Below the pieces are notes generated by a model. The model was not told the origin of the DNA. It saw only the letters and a program-made list of their open reading frames with translations, and ran no database searches. From an uncultured Spirochaetales bacterium (GTDB taxonomy: Bacteria; Spirochaetota; Spirochaetia; Sphaerochaetales; Sphaerochaetaceae): a stretch of 62,201 nucleotides of DNA. Both the position numbers and the translations under genes were made by a program. Positions 9,279-16,925 of this stretch are shown piece after piece; the stretch's first letter is position 1; every line of letters begins with the position of its first letter. The stretch is taken from positions 1-62,201 of the forward strand of contig CALXXN010000012.1 in assembly GCA_944392695.1 (NCBI GenBank), in the 5' to 3' direction.

Positions 9279-9375
9279 AAATGATTTTGTCGATTCTGCC
9301 CAAAACTGTAAAAATAATTTTGATGGTTTTCCTTGAAATCGATTAAATGATTTTGATGATTCAGACCAATTTTAT
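9277..9375. repeat. Degenerate 33-bp tandem repeat, about three AT-rich units
   Basis: Units starting near 9277, 9310 and 9343 share AAAWATRATTTTGWYG followed by an A/T-rich spacer. The period is 33 bp, the match is partial, and the composition differs sharply from the flanks. The repeat borders the truncated Ig-like gene. Low-complexity sequence is an alternative explanation. The remaining sequence to 9490 shows nothing else recognisable. Confidence 0.4.
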
Positions 9376-9494
9376 CAAAACCTAGTTTTTCATAGCTTAT
9401 TCGGAATTATTATTTGTATTTAAAAATCCTGATGGTTCTTACCACCATGTTGCGGGAATCAGCCTTGATTACATATGAATCCCACCACAGCACG

Positions 9495-9533
9495 TGATAC
9501 ACTTTTCACAGGACAGCATGGCAGACCATGCTG
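9495..9533 (+). promoter_or_regulatory. Sugar-kinase promoter with a hairpin filling the 5' leader
   Basis: An extended -10 (TGA then TACACT 9498-9503) predicts transcription from about 9510. Immediately after it is a perfect hairpin CAGCATGG-caga-CCATGCTG (9514-9533), ending one base before the AGAGGAG ribosome binding site (9535-9541). It could act as an operator or as an RNA structure controlling translation or stability. Confidence 0.5.
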
Positions 9534-9544
9534 CAGAGGAGCAT

Positions 9545-10432
9545 ATGGACAACATCTTCCTCGCTTTTGGCGAGATACTTTTCGATATCTTCCCTGATGG
9601 GGAAAGGATTGGAGGGGCGCCGCTCAATGTGGCAACCCATCTGGCAAGGCTTGGCTTCGATGCGGGCATGATTTCTGCAGTTGGAAGGGACAGTCTTGGG
9701 ATGGATGCGATTGATGTCATGGAAGAAGAGGGTGTGATGCTCGACTACATGACAGTACTTGACGGTGAGAAGACAGGACGTGCCGACATAAGGCTTGTCG
9801 ATGGCAATGCGGACTATGTCTTCAATGAACCTGCAGCCTGGGACCAGATTCCATACCATCCCGGCTCTTATCCGAGGAACATAAGCTGCCTCTACTGCGG
9901 AACCCTTGCGCAGCGTAGCAAGGCGAACAGGCGCGTACTCAGGTTCATAATCCATGACACAACACCTGAAATGCTCTTTTTCGATGTGAACCTGAGGAAG
10001 GATTATTATGATGGACAGTCACTAAGGCTGCCTCTTGAGACAGAAGGCTGTATCGTGAAAATGAACGAGGAGGAGGTCGGCATCGTAGCCTCAGCTCTTG
10101 GCATCGAGGCCTCCCCGTCCGCCTTCCTCAACGCCTTCCCTCTCACAGCCGTGCTGGTCACTGAGGGCAAGAGGGGTGCAAGCATCTACCTGCAGGGCGG
10201 CAAGAGCTATCATCAACCGGTCCATCCTTGCAAAGTCGTCGATACCGTAGGAGCGGGAGATGCGTTCTCAGCAGGCTTCATCGCAGGACAGATGAACTAC
10301 TTTGACATGGTGGACAGCATGGAACTCGGTTCACTGCTTGCCAGCTACGCAGTCTCACACCGAGGTGCCACCCCGCATTATGATGAGGACCTGGCGAAAG
10401 CCTTGCATGACTTCGGCTTCCATCAAGAGTGA
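9545..10432 (+). CDS. PfkB-family carbohydrate kinase, fructokinase-like
   Basis: 295 aa ribokinase-fold kinase that phosphorylates a sugar with ATP in the cytoplasm. Motifs: GGAPLNVATHLARLG (residues 24-38, substrate side) and VDTVGAGDAFSAGF near residue 245, which holds the catalytic Asp and anion hole. FFDVNLRKDYYDG matches the fructokinase subgroup. ATG 9545 follows AGAGGAG closely; ATG 9518 is in frame but would put the ribosome binding site inside the gene. Monocistronic with its own regulated-looking leader. Substrate fructose is the best guess, not proven. Confidence 0.85.
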   Translation: MDNIFLAFGEILFDIFPDGERIGGAPLNVATHLARLGFDAGMISAVGRDSLGMDAIDVMEEEGVMLDYMTVLDGEKTGRADIRLVDGNADYVFNEPAAWDQIPYHPGSYPRNISCLYCGTLAQRSKANRRVLRFIIHDTTPEMLFFDVNLRKDYYDGQSLRLPLETEGCIVKMNEEEVGIVASALGIEASPSAFLNAFPLTAVLVTEGKRGASIYLQGGKSYHQPVHPCKVVDTVGAGDAFSAGFIAGQMNYFDMVDSMELGSLLASYAVSHRGATPHYDEDLAKALHDFGFHQE

Positions 10433-10457
10433 TGCCAGGGATTTCCAGTCCCTGGCA
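10433..10457. terminator. Hairpin between convergent kinase and SWIM genes
   Basis: Perfect 9-bp stem TGCCAGGGA/TCCCTGGCA with a 7-nt loop, placed directly at the kinase stop and 7 bp before the end of the SWIM gene. No strong T-tract on either side, so termination efficiency is uncertain. Confidence 0.55.
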
Positions 10458-10463
10458 CCTATG

Positions 10464-11303
10464 TCAGTCATCATTGGAAGAGTCCAGCCCCTCCTCCTGG
10501 GCCAGCACCTGGACCAGGAAGGAGACAAGCTCCTTGTCTTCGTTATCGTCCCTCACAAGCATGAGCAGCTTCTTCAACATGCCCTCACGACCTGCGGCAT
10601 CAGCCTTGTCCCAACAGGCCCATAACAGCGACTCCTGGACCTCCTTCGCCTCTTTGAGATAGGGGGATCTGTGCAATGAAAGCCCCTCGCAGTCACGGAG
10701 GCGCAGGTGCACAAGCATCAAATCAGGGAAGGCCTGTATGACCGCCCCCCTGCGGACCAGGGGTTCGATCTCATCCCTCATCATCCAGGTCAGCCCTGAT
10801 ACGATATCCCCTTCCCTGTCAGCAAGCGCTTCAAGGCATTCACCAAGTGTCAACTCGCCAGGATGCCGGGGCTTGGAGATGAACCGTCCACTGACCCTGT
10901 CCCTCATGGCAGGATTACGCTTGAGGAGCATCATGATGACCTCGGTAAGCTCATCAGGCTTCAGTTGTGCAAGCCTCACCTGGAGATCGGCATCATCGTC
11001 CACGCCATCAAGCGATGAGGCGAAGTCCTGCTTGCTGTGTGATTCAAGCCAGAGGATCAAAGCGACCTCATGATGGCAGAGGCCTCCTTCACGTGCCCGT
11101 CTGCAGTCACAAGCCAGGTCCGAGACCACGCCATCATTGGCAAGCGTCAATGAGGTCTCGTAGTCGAAGCCGGAGGCGATCCGGGCCTTGACATGGCCGC
11201 CGTGGCAGCAGACAAGCCTGACAAGCCCCTCACTGTAGGCCTTCCTGCCCGCAGTGATGAGGTCTTCATCAAACATCTGTATCCATGTACCGTCTATGCG
11301 CAT
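10464..11303 (-). CDS. SWIM zinc-finger domain protein
   Basis: 279 aa. A SWIM motif, CxCx(n)CxH, is seen as CDCRRAREGGLCHHEVAL at about residues 65-82, after an N-terminal segment typical of SWIM proteins. The remainder is helical with no recognised enzyme domain. SWIM domains bind DNA or proteins, and many bacterial ones sit next to SNF2 helicases, but none is here. ATG 11303 is supported by a TATCCT -10 exactly 6 nt upstream and a CTTACA -35. Function unknown. Confidence 0.75.
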   Translation of the reverse strand: MRIDGTWIQMFDEDLITAGRKAYSEGLVRLVCCHGGHVKARIASGFDYETSLTLANDGVVSDLACDCRRAREGGLCHHEVALILWLESHSKQDFASSLDGVDDDADLQVRLAQLKPDELTEVIMMLLKRNPAMRDRVSGRFISKPRHPGELTLGECLEALADREGDIVSGLTWMMRDEIEPLVRRGAVIQAFPDLMLVHLRLRDCEGLSLHRSPYLKEAKEVQESLLWACWDKADAAGREGMLKKLLMLVRDDNEDKELVSFLVQVLAQEEGLDSSNDD

Positions 11304-11309
11304 GGTCAA

Positions 11310-11339
11310 AGGATAACATGCGGATATGTTTTTTGTAAG
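11310..11339 (-). promoter_or_regulatory. Promoter of the SWIM gene, leaderless geometry
   Basis: Reverse strand: CTTACA (11334-11339), 18-nt spacer, TGT-TATCCT (hexamer 11310-11315), then 6 nt to ATG 11303. Confidence 0.5.
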
Positions 11340-11539
11340 CGTGTATTCACGTCAGTTGGAATCATAAGAAAGTCATTTCTTTATAAATCATTGTCACAAA
11401 TAGATTAATTTTGTTCATATTTTCTCAAAAATATTTACAGCCAATATAATGCAGTACAAATGTCCCATATTATCAGCACAATGGAAGTTGTATTGGTTTA
11501 GGTCTGGTTTATCACTAGCAGGGCCGTATGTGCTATCGT
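11340..11539 (+). promoter_or_regulatory. AT-rich intergenic region with the histidine-kinase promoter at its end
   Basis: About 190 bp of unusually AT-rich sequence without a gene. It includes a perfect TATAAT near 11445 with no good -35. At its end TGC-TATCGT (hexamer 11534-11539) lies 7 nt before ATG 11547 of the kinase, which has no Shine-Dalgarno. No operator repeat was recognised. Confidence 0.4.
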
Positions 11540-11546
11540 ATGCCTG

Positions 11547-12989
11547 ATGACAATAAAACGCCGCCTCTTCTGGTCGAACATATTGATGATCGCCGTCCCC
11601 GTGATGACCGCGCTGGTCGTCGCCATCATCGCCATGTTCTTCATCTGGCTGACCTTGGTCAGTGGTGTTGGCATGGGCATAGATGACAGCGAGGACTTCG
11701 AGACCGCCTCACAGGCCTTGGCGGAATACGCAAAGGTGAGCGGCGGGGCCTGGGACAAGGTCGATGCACTGGCCCGTGGCAGCGGGCTGACCCTTGTCAT
11801 CGAGGACGCTGAAGGCAATGTAATACACAGTTATGGCGTGGAGAGCGAGGTCGATGACGACCTCGTCGCTGCTTCGGACATGATGGGTGGCAATGGGACG
11901 ATCCTGAGCTCTGACAGGGCCCTGTTCTCCAGGACAGGGCATACGGACAAGGGGCGCTACACCGTCCTTGTATTCGGCACATTGCGTGGACGTCATGGTT
12001 ATGATGACCTCAAAGCAGCCATAGCCTTCTCCTTCATCCTGATCCTCTTCGCCGTCTTCATCTCCATCCTGCTGACCAACCGTTTCCTGACACGTTTCGT
12101 CCTGCGCCGCATCGAGGACCCGCTCGACATGCTCACGCATGGTGTCCACGAGATCCGTGATGGGAACCTTGATCACAGGATCCGCTACGACAGGGATGAT
12201 GAGTTCGCACCTGTGTGCGAGGACTTCAACGAGATGGCCCGGCGCCTGAAGGACTCCGTGGAGCTGGGCATACGCCAGGAGGAGAGCCGCAAGGAACTGA
12301 TCGCAGGGATCAGCCACGACATACGCTCTCCGCTCACCTCGATCCAGGCCTATGTCGAAGGACTCCTGGATGGTGTCGCCGACACCCCTGAAAAGAGGAG
12401 GCGTTACCTCTCCACGATACTTGTGAAGACCAAGGCCCTCTCGCGGCTGGTCTCCCAGCTGTTCACCTTCTCAAAGCTCGAGCTTGACAGCTGGAAGGAG
12501 GACCTGGGGCCTCTTGACTTGAAAGCCTATCTGGAGGGCTTGCTGTCAAAGTTGTCCGACGACTATGCATCCAAGGGGCTCGACCTGTCCTGGGACCTGG
12601 CCCCGGCAAGGGCCATGGCTTCTTCAGCTGCCTTGGAGCGCATCGTCGTGAACATACTCGACAACAGTTTGAAATACAAGGAAGCAGAGCGTGTGCGTGT
12701 CCACATGGGATGCAAGCCTGTCGATGGAGCTGTCCTGCTGGACCTCAGCGATGATGGCCCTGGTGTCGACAAGGACTCACTTGGGCATCTTTTCGAAATA
12801 TTCTACAGGGCTGACAAGGCACGCAACGACCCTGCCAAGGGAAGCGGCCTTGGTCTCGCCATCGTGGAAGGAGAGGTCCGGCGCATGGGCGGATGTGTGA
12901 GTGCGTGCAATATCGAACCACATGGATTATCAATCATGATCACACTCAAGGAGGTGCCACTTGGACAGGATACTGATCGTAGAGGATGA
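11547..12989 (+). CDS. Two-component sensor histidine kinase
   Basis: 480 aa membrane kinase. One membrane segment at about residues 12-38, an extracytoplasmic sensor region to about 155, a second segment (FSFILILFAVFISILL), then a HAMP linker. The HisKA domain has the phospho-accepting His in AGISHDIRSPLTSIQAY. The ATPase domain shows the N box (ILDNSLKYKE), G1 (DDGPGVD) and G2 (GSGLGLAI). The gene precedes and overlaps its response regulator by 29 bp. The stimulus is unknown. The co-transcribed EamA transporter may be a target or accessory (inference). Confidence 0.92.
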   Translation: MTIKRRLFWSNILMIAVPVMTALVVAIIAMFFIWLTLVSGVGMGIDDSEDFETASQALAEYAKVSGGAWDKVDALARGSGLTLVIEDAEGNVIHSYGVESEVDDDLVAASDMMGGNGTILSSDRALFSRTGHTDKGRYTVLVFGTLRGRHGYDDLKAAIAFSFILILFAVFISILLTNRFLTRFVLRRIEDPLDMLTHGVHEIRDGNLDHRIRYDRDDEFAPVCEDFNEMARRLKDSVELGIRQEESRKELIAGISHDIRSPLTSIQAYVEGLLDGVADTPEKRRRYLSTILVKTKALSRLVSQLFTFSKLELDSWKEDLGPLDLKAYLEGLLSKLSDDYASKGLDLSWDLAPARAMASSAALERIVVNILDNSLKYKEAERVRVHMGCKPVDGAVLLDLSDDGPGVDKDSLGHLFEIFYRADKARNDPAKGSGLGLAIVEGEVRRMGGCVSACNIEPHGLSIMITLKEVPLGQDTDRRG

Positions 12990-13650
12990 TGAGGCGATCA
13001 GGGATGTCGAACGCGACTACCTGGAGATGGAGGGTTTCAGCGTCACCTGCGAGGGTGATGGGGCAAAGGGGCTGGCACAGGCCATGTCAGGCAGCTTCGA
13101 CCTGATGCTGCTGGACCTGATGCTTCCTGGCCTTGATGGATTCTCGATCTGCCGCAAGGTACGCGAGAAGTCAGACATGCCCATACTGATCATAAGCGCG
13201 AGGGGCGAGGATGTTGACAAGATACGAGGCCTCGGACTTGGAGCTGACGACTACATGGAGAAGCCCTTCTCTCCAGCCGTGCTCGTCGCCCGGGTGAAGG
13301 CCGCCCTCTCACGCTACAGGAGGCTCACAGGGGAGCGCAAGACACCAAACGAGATCGAGGTGTCCGGGGTCAGGATCAACACCCTCTCCAGACGGGTCTT
13401 CGTCGATGGGCGCGAGGTAGAGCTGAAGAACAGGGAATATGAACTGCTGCTCTTCCTGATGCTGAATGTCGACACCGTATTTGACAAGGAGACGATTTAT
13501 GAGCGCGTGTGGGGCATGGACAGGGATGGTGACAATGCGACCGTGACCGTGCATATCAACAGGATCCGTGAGAAAATCGAGGATGACCCCTCCAAGCCAC
13601 GGCGCATCGAGACCGTGTGGGGGGCGGGTTACCGCTACAGGGGGCTGTGA
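12961..13650 (+). CDS. OmpR-family response regulator (TTG start)
   Basis: 229 aa. Receiver domain 1-120 with acidic pocket VEDDEA, phospho-acceptor in LMLLDLMLPGLDG, and KPF (lysine switch). The winged-helix domain (about 130-229) has ELKNREYELLLFL, VWG and VTVHINRIREKI. Translation very likely starts at TTG 12961, because AAGGAGGTG lies 6 nt upstream, inside the end of the kinase gene. A start further in would lose the receiver's first strand. It is stopped one base before the EamA gene. Confidence 0.93.
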   Translation: MDRILIVEDDEAIRDVERDYLEMEGFSVTCEGDGAKGLAQAMSGSFDLMLLDLMLPGLDGFSICRKVREKSDMPILIISARGEDVDKIRGLGLGADDYMEKPFSPAVLVARVKAALSRYRRLTGERKTPNEIEVSGVRINTLSRRVFVDGREVELKNREYELLLFLMLNVDTVFDKETIYERVWGMDRDGDNATVTVHINRIREKIEDDPSKPRRIETVWGAGYRYRGL

Positions 13651-13651
13651 C

Positions 13652-14509
13652 ATGTGGCTTGCCGCGGCATTCGCTTCCGCCTTCTTCGCAGGCATCACCG
13701 CCATACTCGCCAAGTGTGGCATAAGGAAGACCGACTCCACCGTGGCGACAGCCCTGAGGACAGTGGTCGTCCTCATCGCCGCCTGGGCCATGGTCTTCAT
13801 CATCGGCGTCCAGGATCAGATTGGCAGCGTATCAGTACGAAGCTGGGTCTTCCTGGTCCTATCAGGCCTCTCGACAGGGGCCAGCTGGCTGTGCTACTTC
13901 AAGGCGCTCTCATGTGGACCTGTCAACAAGGTCGTACCCATAGACAAGTCATCCACAGCGCTCACAGTCATCCTCGCCTTCATCTTCCTCGGGGAGAGGC
14001 TTTCCGCCATAGGCACGCTAGGACTTGTCCTCATGACAGCTGGCACCTTCATGATGATTGAAAAGAAGGACGGAGGAGAAGGCCCCAACCACCCCGCCTG
14101 GCTGTCCTATGCCCTGGGCTCCGCCCTCTTCGCAAGCCTCACGTCGATTCTTGGCAAGGTAGGCATAGAAGGCGTCGACTCCAACCTGGGCACCGCGGTC
14201 AGGACCTTCGTCGTCCTCATCATGGCCTGGCTGATGATCCCTGCCACAGGCAAGGCGGGCCAGCTCAAGCATCTCGACAAGAAGGAGCTTGTGTTCATCG
14301 CCCTCTCCGGCCTTGCGACAGGCGCAAGCTGGCTTTGCTACTACAGGGCATTGCAGGACGGGCCTGCCAGCCTTGTAGCCCCGATAGACAAGCTCAGCAT
14401 ACTTGTCTCGATAGCCTTCGCACGCATCGTCTACAAGGAAAAACTGTCAAAACTGGCGGCGGCAGGGCTCGTCCTGCTGACGGCAGGCACGCTGATGATG
14501 TTGTTGTAA
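13652..14509 (+). CDS. EamA/DMT-superfamily transporter with two near-identical halves
   Basis: 285 aa, about ten membrane segments. The two EamA repeats are strikingly alike: SGLSTGASWLCYFKAL and GPVNKVVPIDK in the first half, and SGLATGASWLCYYRAL and GPASLVAPIDK in the second. DMT transporters export metabolites or amino acids; the substrate cannot be read here. ATG 13652 starts one base after the response-regulator stop, with a GGGGG stretch upstream, so it is part of the kinase-regulator operon. Confidence 0.88.
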   Translation: MWLAAAFASAFFAGITAILAKCGIRKTDSTVATALRTVVVLIAAWAMVFIIGVQDQIGSVSVRSWVFLVLSGLSTGASWLCYFKALSCGPVNKVVPIDKSSTALTVILAFIFLGERLSAIGTLGLVLMTAGTFMMIEKKDGGEGPNHPAWLSYALGSALFASLTSILGKVGIEGVDSNLGTAVRTFVVLIMAWLMIPATGKAGQLKHLDKKELVFIALSGLATGASWLCYYRALQDGPASLVAPIDKLSILVSIAFARIVYKEKLSKLAAAGLVLLTAGTLMMLL

Positions 14510-14574
14510 AGGTTTTTCTGCTGTTGATTGACAGTTAATCCTTCCATGAGAGCATACCAGGGCAGGAGGAGAAG

Positions 14575-15120
14575 ATGTCCGCTGTAGATACGATGATCCT
14601 TGTCTTCATACAGGACAAGCTCCGATCCCCTTTCCTGGATTGGTTGATGTGCGCCGTGAGCGCACTTGGAAGCAATGGACTTGTCTGGATCTGCGCCAGC
14701 ATCATCCTCCTGTTGATTCCACGCACAAGGATGGCTGGAGCCTCATGTGCACTATCCCTGGGCACTGAAGCCATCCTTGTGAATCTCATACTGAAGCCCA
14801 TTGTCGCCCGTCCACGCCCCTTCGCAGTCATGGACATCACGCCACTTGTGGCCACACTGCCCACTGACTGGTCCTTCCCCTCAGGTCACACGGGAGCTGC
14901 CTTCGCTTTCACCGCAGCCCTTTTCGCAAGCCACTCGAAGCTTTGGAAGCCGTCCCTCGTCTTGTCAATTCTTATGGCATGCTCCCGCCTCTACCTCGCC
15001 GTCCATTATCCAAGCGACGTGATCGCAGGAGCCATGGTCGGCATCTTCTGTGGCTGGCTTGGCTGGATCATGGCCAGGGCTGCCGCACCAGTACTCCAGA
15101 GGACAGCGATGAAGCCCTGA
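14575..15120 (+). CDS. PAP2-type membrane phosphatase
   Basis: 181 aa, five or six membrane segments. The three phosphatase motifs are complete: KPIVARPRP, PSGHTG, and SRLYLAVHYPSDVIAG (catalytic His in HYPSD). Members dephosphorylate lipid phosphates, including phosphatidic acid or undecaprenyl pyrophosphate. It could back up uppP, but the substrate cannot be told from sequence. GGAGGAG lies 6 nt before ATG 14575. The 65 bp upstream have no clear terminator. Confidence 0.9.
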   Translation: MSAVDTMILVFIQDKLRSPFLDWLMCAVSALGSNGLVWICASIILLLIPRTRMAGASCALSLGTEAILVNLILKPIVARPRPFAVMDITPLVATLPTDWSFPSGHTGAAFAFTAALFASHSKLWKPSLVLSILMACSRLYLAVHYPSDVIAGAMVGIFCGWLGWIMARAAAPVLQRTAMKP

Positions 15121-15125
15121 AGGCG

Positions 15126-15154
15126 TTGTCCATAAGCTGGAGAGGACTTATCAT
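15126..15154 (+). promoter_or_regulatory. Promoter of the small ORF-fic locus
   Basis: TTGTCC (15126-15131), 17-nt spacer, TATCAT (15149-15154), then 6 nt to ATG 15161. One of the clearest leaderless promoters in the window, and evidence that the small ORF is translated. Confidence 0.6.
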
Positions 15155-15160
15155 TCATCC

Positions 15161-15316
15161 ATGGACCAGATTGAATACACCATCCGTGAAATAGAGCGCA
15201 CCGAGCAGTTCGCAAAAGACCGGGAATACATACTGGAGTACTGTAGACGGATAGCAGGAGAAAAGGCACGAAAGGAAGGGAAGGATGACAGACAAATACA
15301 GCATGTCGGTAAATGA
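15161..15316 (+). CDS. 51-aa charged helical protein upstream of fic, possible antitoxin
   Basis: ATG 15161 to TGA 15316. The product (MDQIEYTIREIERTEQF...) is highly charged and predicted helical. It overlaps the start of the Fic gene by 32 bp in another frame, so the two are coupled. In class I Fic systems a small helical antitoxin gene precedes fic, but the inhibitory motif (S/T)xxxE(G/N) is not visible here, so the antitoxin role is inference from position. A promoter with leaderless spacing supports the start. Confidence 0.5.
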   Translation: MDQIEYTIREIERTEQFAKDREYILEYCRRIAGEKARKEGKDDRQIQHVGK

Positions 15317-16022
15317 CAATGTCGAATATGCAAAGCGGATGATTGTCGATTCAATCTACAGGGAAGCCCGTGTGGAAGGCATCAATGTCACATTCCCTGA
15401 AACCCAGCAAGTTGTTGATGGGAGCATGGTGTCAGGACTCTCGTACGAAGACACCACGAAAATCATCAATCTGAAGCACTCATGGTATTTCATCCTTGAC
15501 AGTCTTGAGTATCCATTCGACCTCAGGTACATACGCCATATCAACGCATGTGTCGAAAGCAACCTGATCCAGAACGCAGGGGTTGTCAGGCGTATCATGG
15601 TGCGTATTTCAGGTGCAGACTGGCAGCCACCCATTCCAACAATCCCTGGAATCGAAGCCGAAATGGAACGTATCCGCTCATTTGAATGTCACACAGAGCG
15701 TGCCCTGGAGCTCATGCTTTCAATCATGCGTGGCCAGCACTTTGAGGATGGCAACAAAAGAACTGCACAGCTCCTGGCGAATCATGAACTTATCCAGAAT
15801 GGCTGTGGAGTGCTCTCTATTCCTGAGAAGGTGCTGGCTGAATTTTCACGCCTGCTCGCAGGCTTCTATGAGACAGGGGAGAGGGATGAGATCAAGGACT
15901 TCCTCCATGCTGAATGCATTTCAGGATACACACGGATAGGAGCCATTGCACCGGAAGAAGCCCAAAGACAAAGGGAGGAAGACAGGAAGGCGGTTGAGGA
16001 CTTCCTCAGGAAGAAGCGATAG
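15285..16022 (+). CDS. Fic-domain protein with the catalytic His replaced by Gln
   Basis: 245 aa. Fic enzymes transfer AMP or related groups to target hydroxyls. The Fic loop HPFxDGN(G/K)R is seen here as QHFEDGNKRT (residues 151-160), so the general-base His position holds Gln, with His at the next position where Pro is usual. The N-terminal YREARVEGINVTFPET resembles the inhibitory-helix region of class II Fic proteins, with Glu instead of Ser/Thr four residues before EG. AAGGAAGGG precedes ATG 15285. It may be inactive for AMP transfer or use another chemistry. Confidence 0.85.
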   Translation: MTDKYSMSVNDNVEYAKRMIVDSIYREARVEGINVTFPETQQVVDGSMVSGLSYEDTTKIINLKHSWYFILDSLEYPFDLRYIRHINACVESNLIQNAGVVRRIMVRISGADWQPPIPTIPGIEAEMERIRSFECHTERALELMLSIMRGQHFEDGNKRTAQLLANHELIQNGCGVLSIPEKVLAEFSRLLAGFYETGERDEIKDFLHAECISGYTRIGAIAPEEAQRQREEDRKAVEDFLRKKR

Positions 16023-16069
16023 CGCTGCCTCCACAGTCAAGCAAGCCCCTGCCAACACCATGCTGGGAA

Positions 16070-16099
16070 TTGGCCAAGCACGGCCTTTGATGCTATAGT
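16070..16099 (+). promoter_or_regulatory. Promoter of proC-serS-pncB
   Basis: TTGGCC (16070-16075), 18-nt spacer, TGC-TATAGT (hexamer 16094-16099). A short leader with AGGAGGT follows before ATG 16125. Confidence 0.55.
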
Positions 16100-16124
16100 T
16101 CCAACACTATCCAGGAGGTCATGC

Positions 16125-16925
16125 ATGACCAAGGTATCCATAATAGGATGTGGCAACATGGGAGGCGCGATCGCAAGCGCCTTGAAGGAAGCTGGAGGCT
16201 GGGACATAACAGCCTACGACACGGACAAGCGCAAGTGTGAAGCGCTCAGCCTGAAGTGCGCATCCTCGCTTGATGAGGCGCTTTCAGCCTCTGACCTCAT
16301 CATCCTCGCCATCAAGCCACAGGTGGCCCCCTCCCTTTACGACATAATCGGTGAATACAAGGGCAAGGACTACATCTCAATACTTGCCGGCGTACCACTC
16401 GAGGTCCTTGAATACAGGCTGCCTTCCGACAACATCGCACGCTTCATGCCGAACATCGCAGCAAGGGAGCGCAAGTCCGTCACAGCGATCGCCTTCAGCG
16501 CGGATGCTGAGGAGGATTTCCAGCAGACGGCCTTCCGCGTCGCCACCGCGATCGGCCAGGCCTTCATCCTGCCAGAGCATCTCTTCCCCGCCTTCATCGG
16601 GCTGTCAGGGTCTGGAATCGCCTACATCTTCCAGTTGGTCCATGCCATGGCCATGGGAGGCGTCGAGGCCGGACTGCCTTACAAGGAAGCCAAGGAAATC
16701 GTCACCAACACGCTTGAGAGCGCTGCCGCGATCCTGGCAAGCGACGGAGAGAATCCCGTCGAGCTCGCCACACGTGTCTGCTCGGCTGGTGGTACGACAG
16801 TGCGTGGCATGAACACGCTTTCAGAATGTGGATTCGACGCCGCCCTGGTGGCCGCCGTCAACGCTGCGGCACAGCGCAGCATCGAACTCGAGAAGACAGC
16901 ATTGGAGAGAAAGGACAATGATTGA
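16125..16925 (+). CDS. proC: Pyrroline-5-carboxylate reductase
   Basis: 266 aa, last enzyme of proline synthesis: reduces pyrroline-5-carboxylate with NAD(P)H. N-terminal Rossmann motif IIGCGNMGGAIA (6-17). The C-terminal P5CR block includes GLSGSGIAYIF and CSAGGTTVRGMNTL. AGGAGGT lies 7 nt before ATG 16125. Its end overlaps serS by 8 bp. proA and proB, which make its substrate, are 22 kb away on the other strand. Confidence 0.96.
   Translation: MTKVSIIGCGNMGGAIASALKEAGGWDITAYDTDKRKCEALSLKCASSLDEALSASDLIILAIKPQVAPSLYDIIGEYKGKDYISILAGVPLEVLEYRLPSDNIARFMPNIAARERKSVTAIAFSADAEEDFQQTAFRVATAIGQAFILPEHLFPAFIGLSGSGIAYIFQLVHAMAMGGVEAGLPYKEAKEIVTNTLESAAAILASDGENPVELATRVCSAGGTTVRGMNTLSECGFDAALVAAVNAAAQRSIELEKTALERKDND

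Noticed and set aside
9139-9336. 65-codon forward ORF in the esterase-kinase gap
   Set aside because: It is antisense to the Ig-like remnant, whose reverse-strand reading gives a clear domain signature and terminator.
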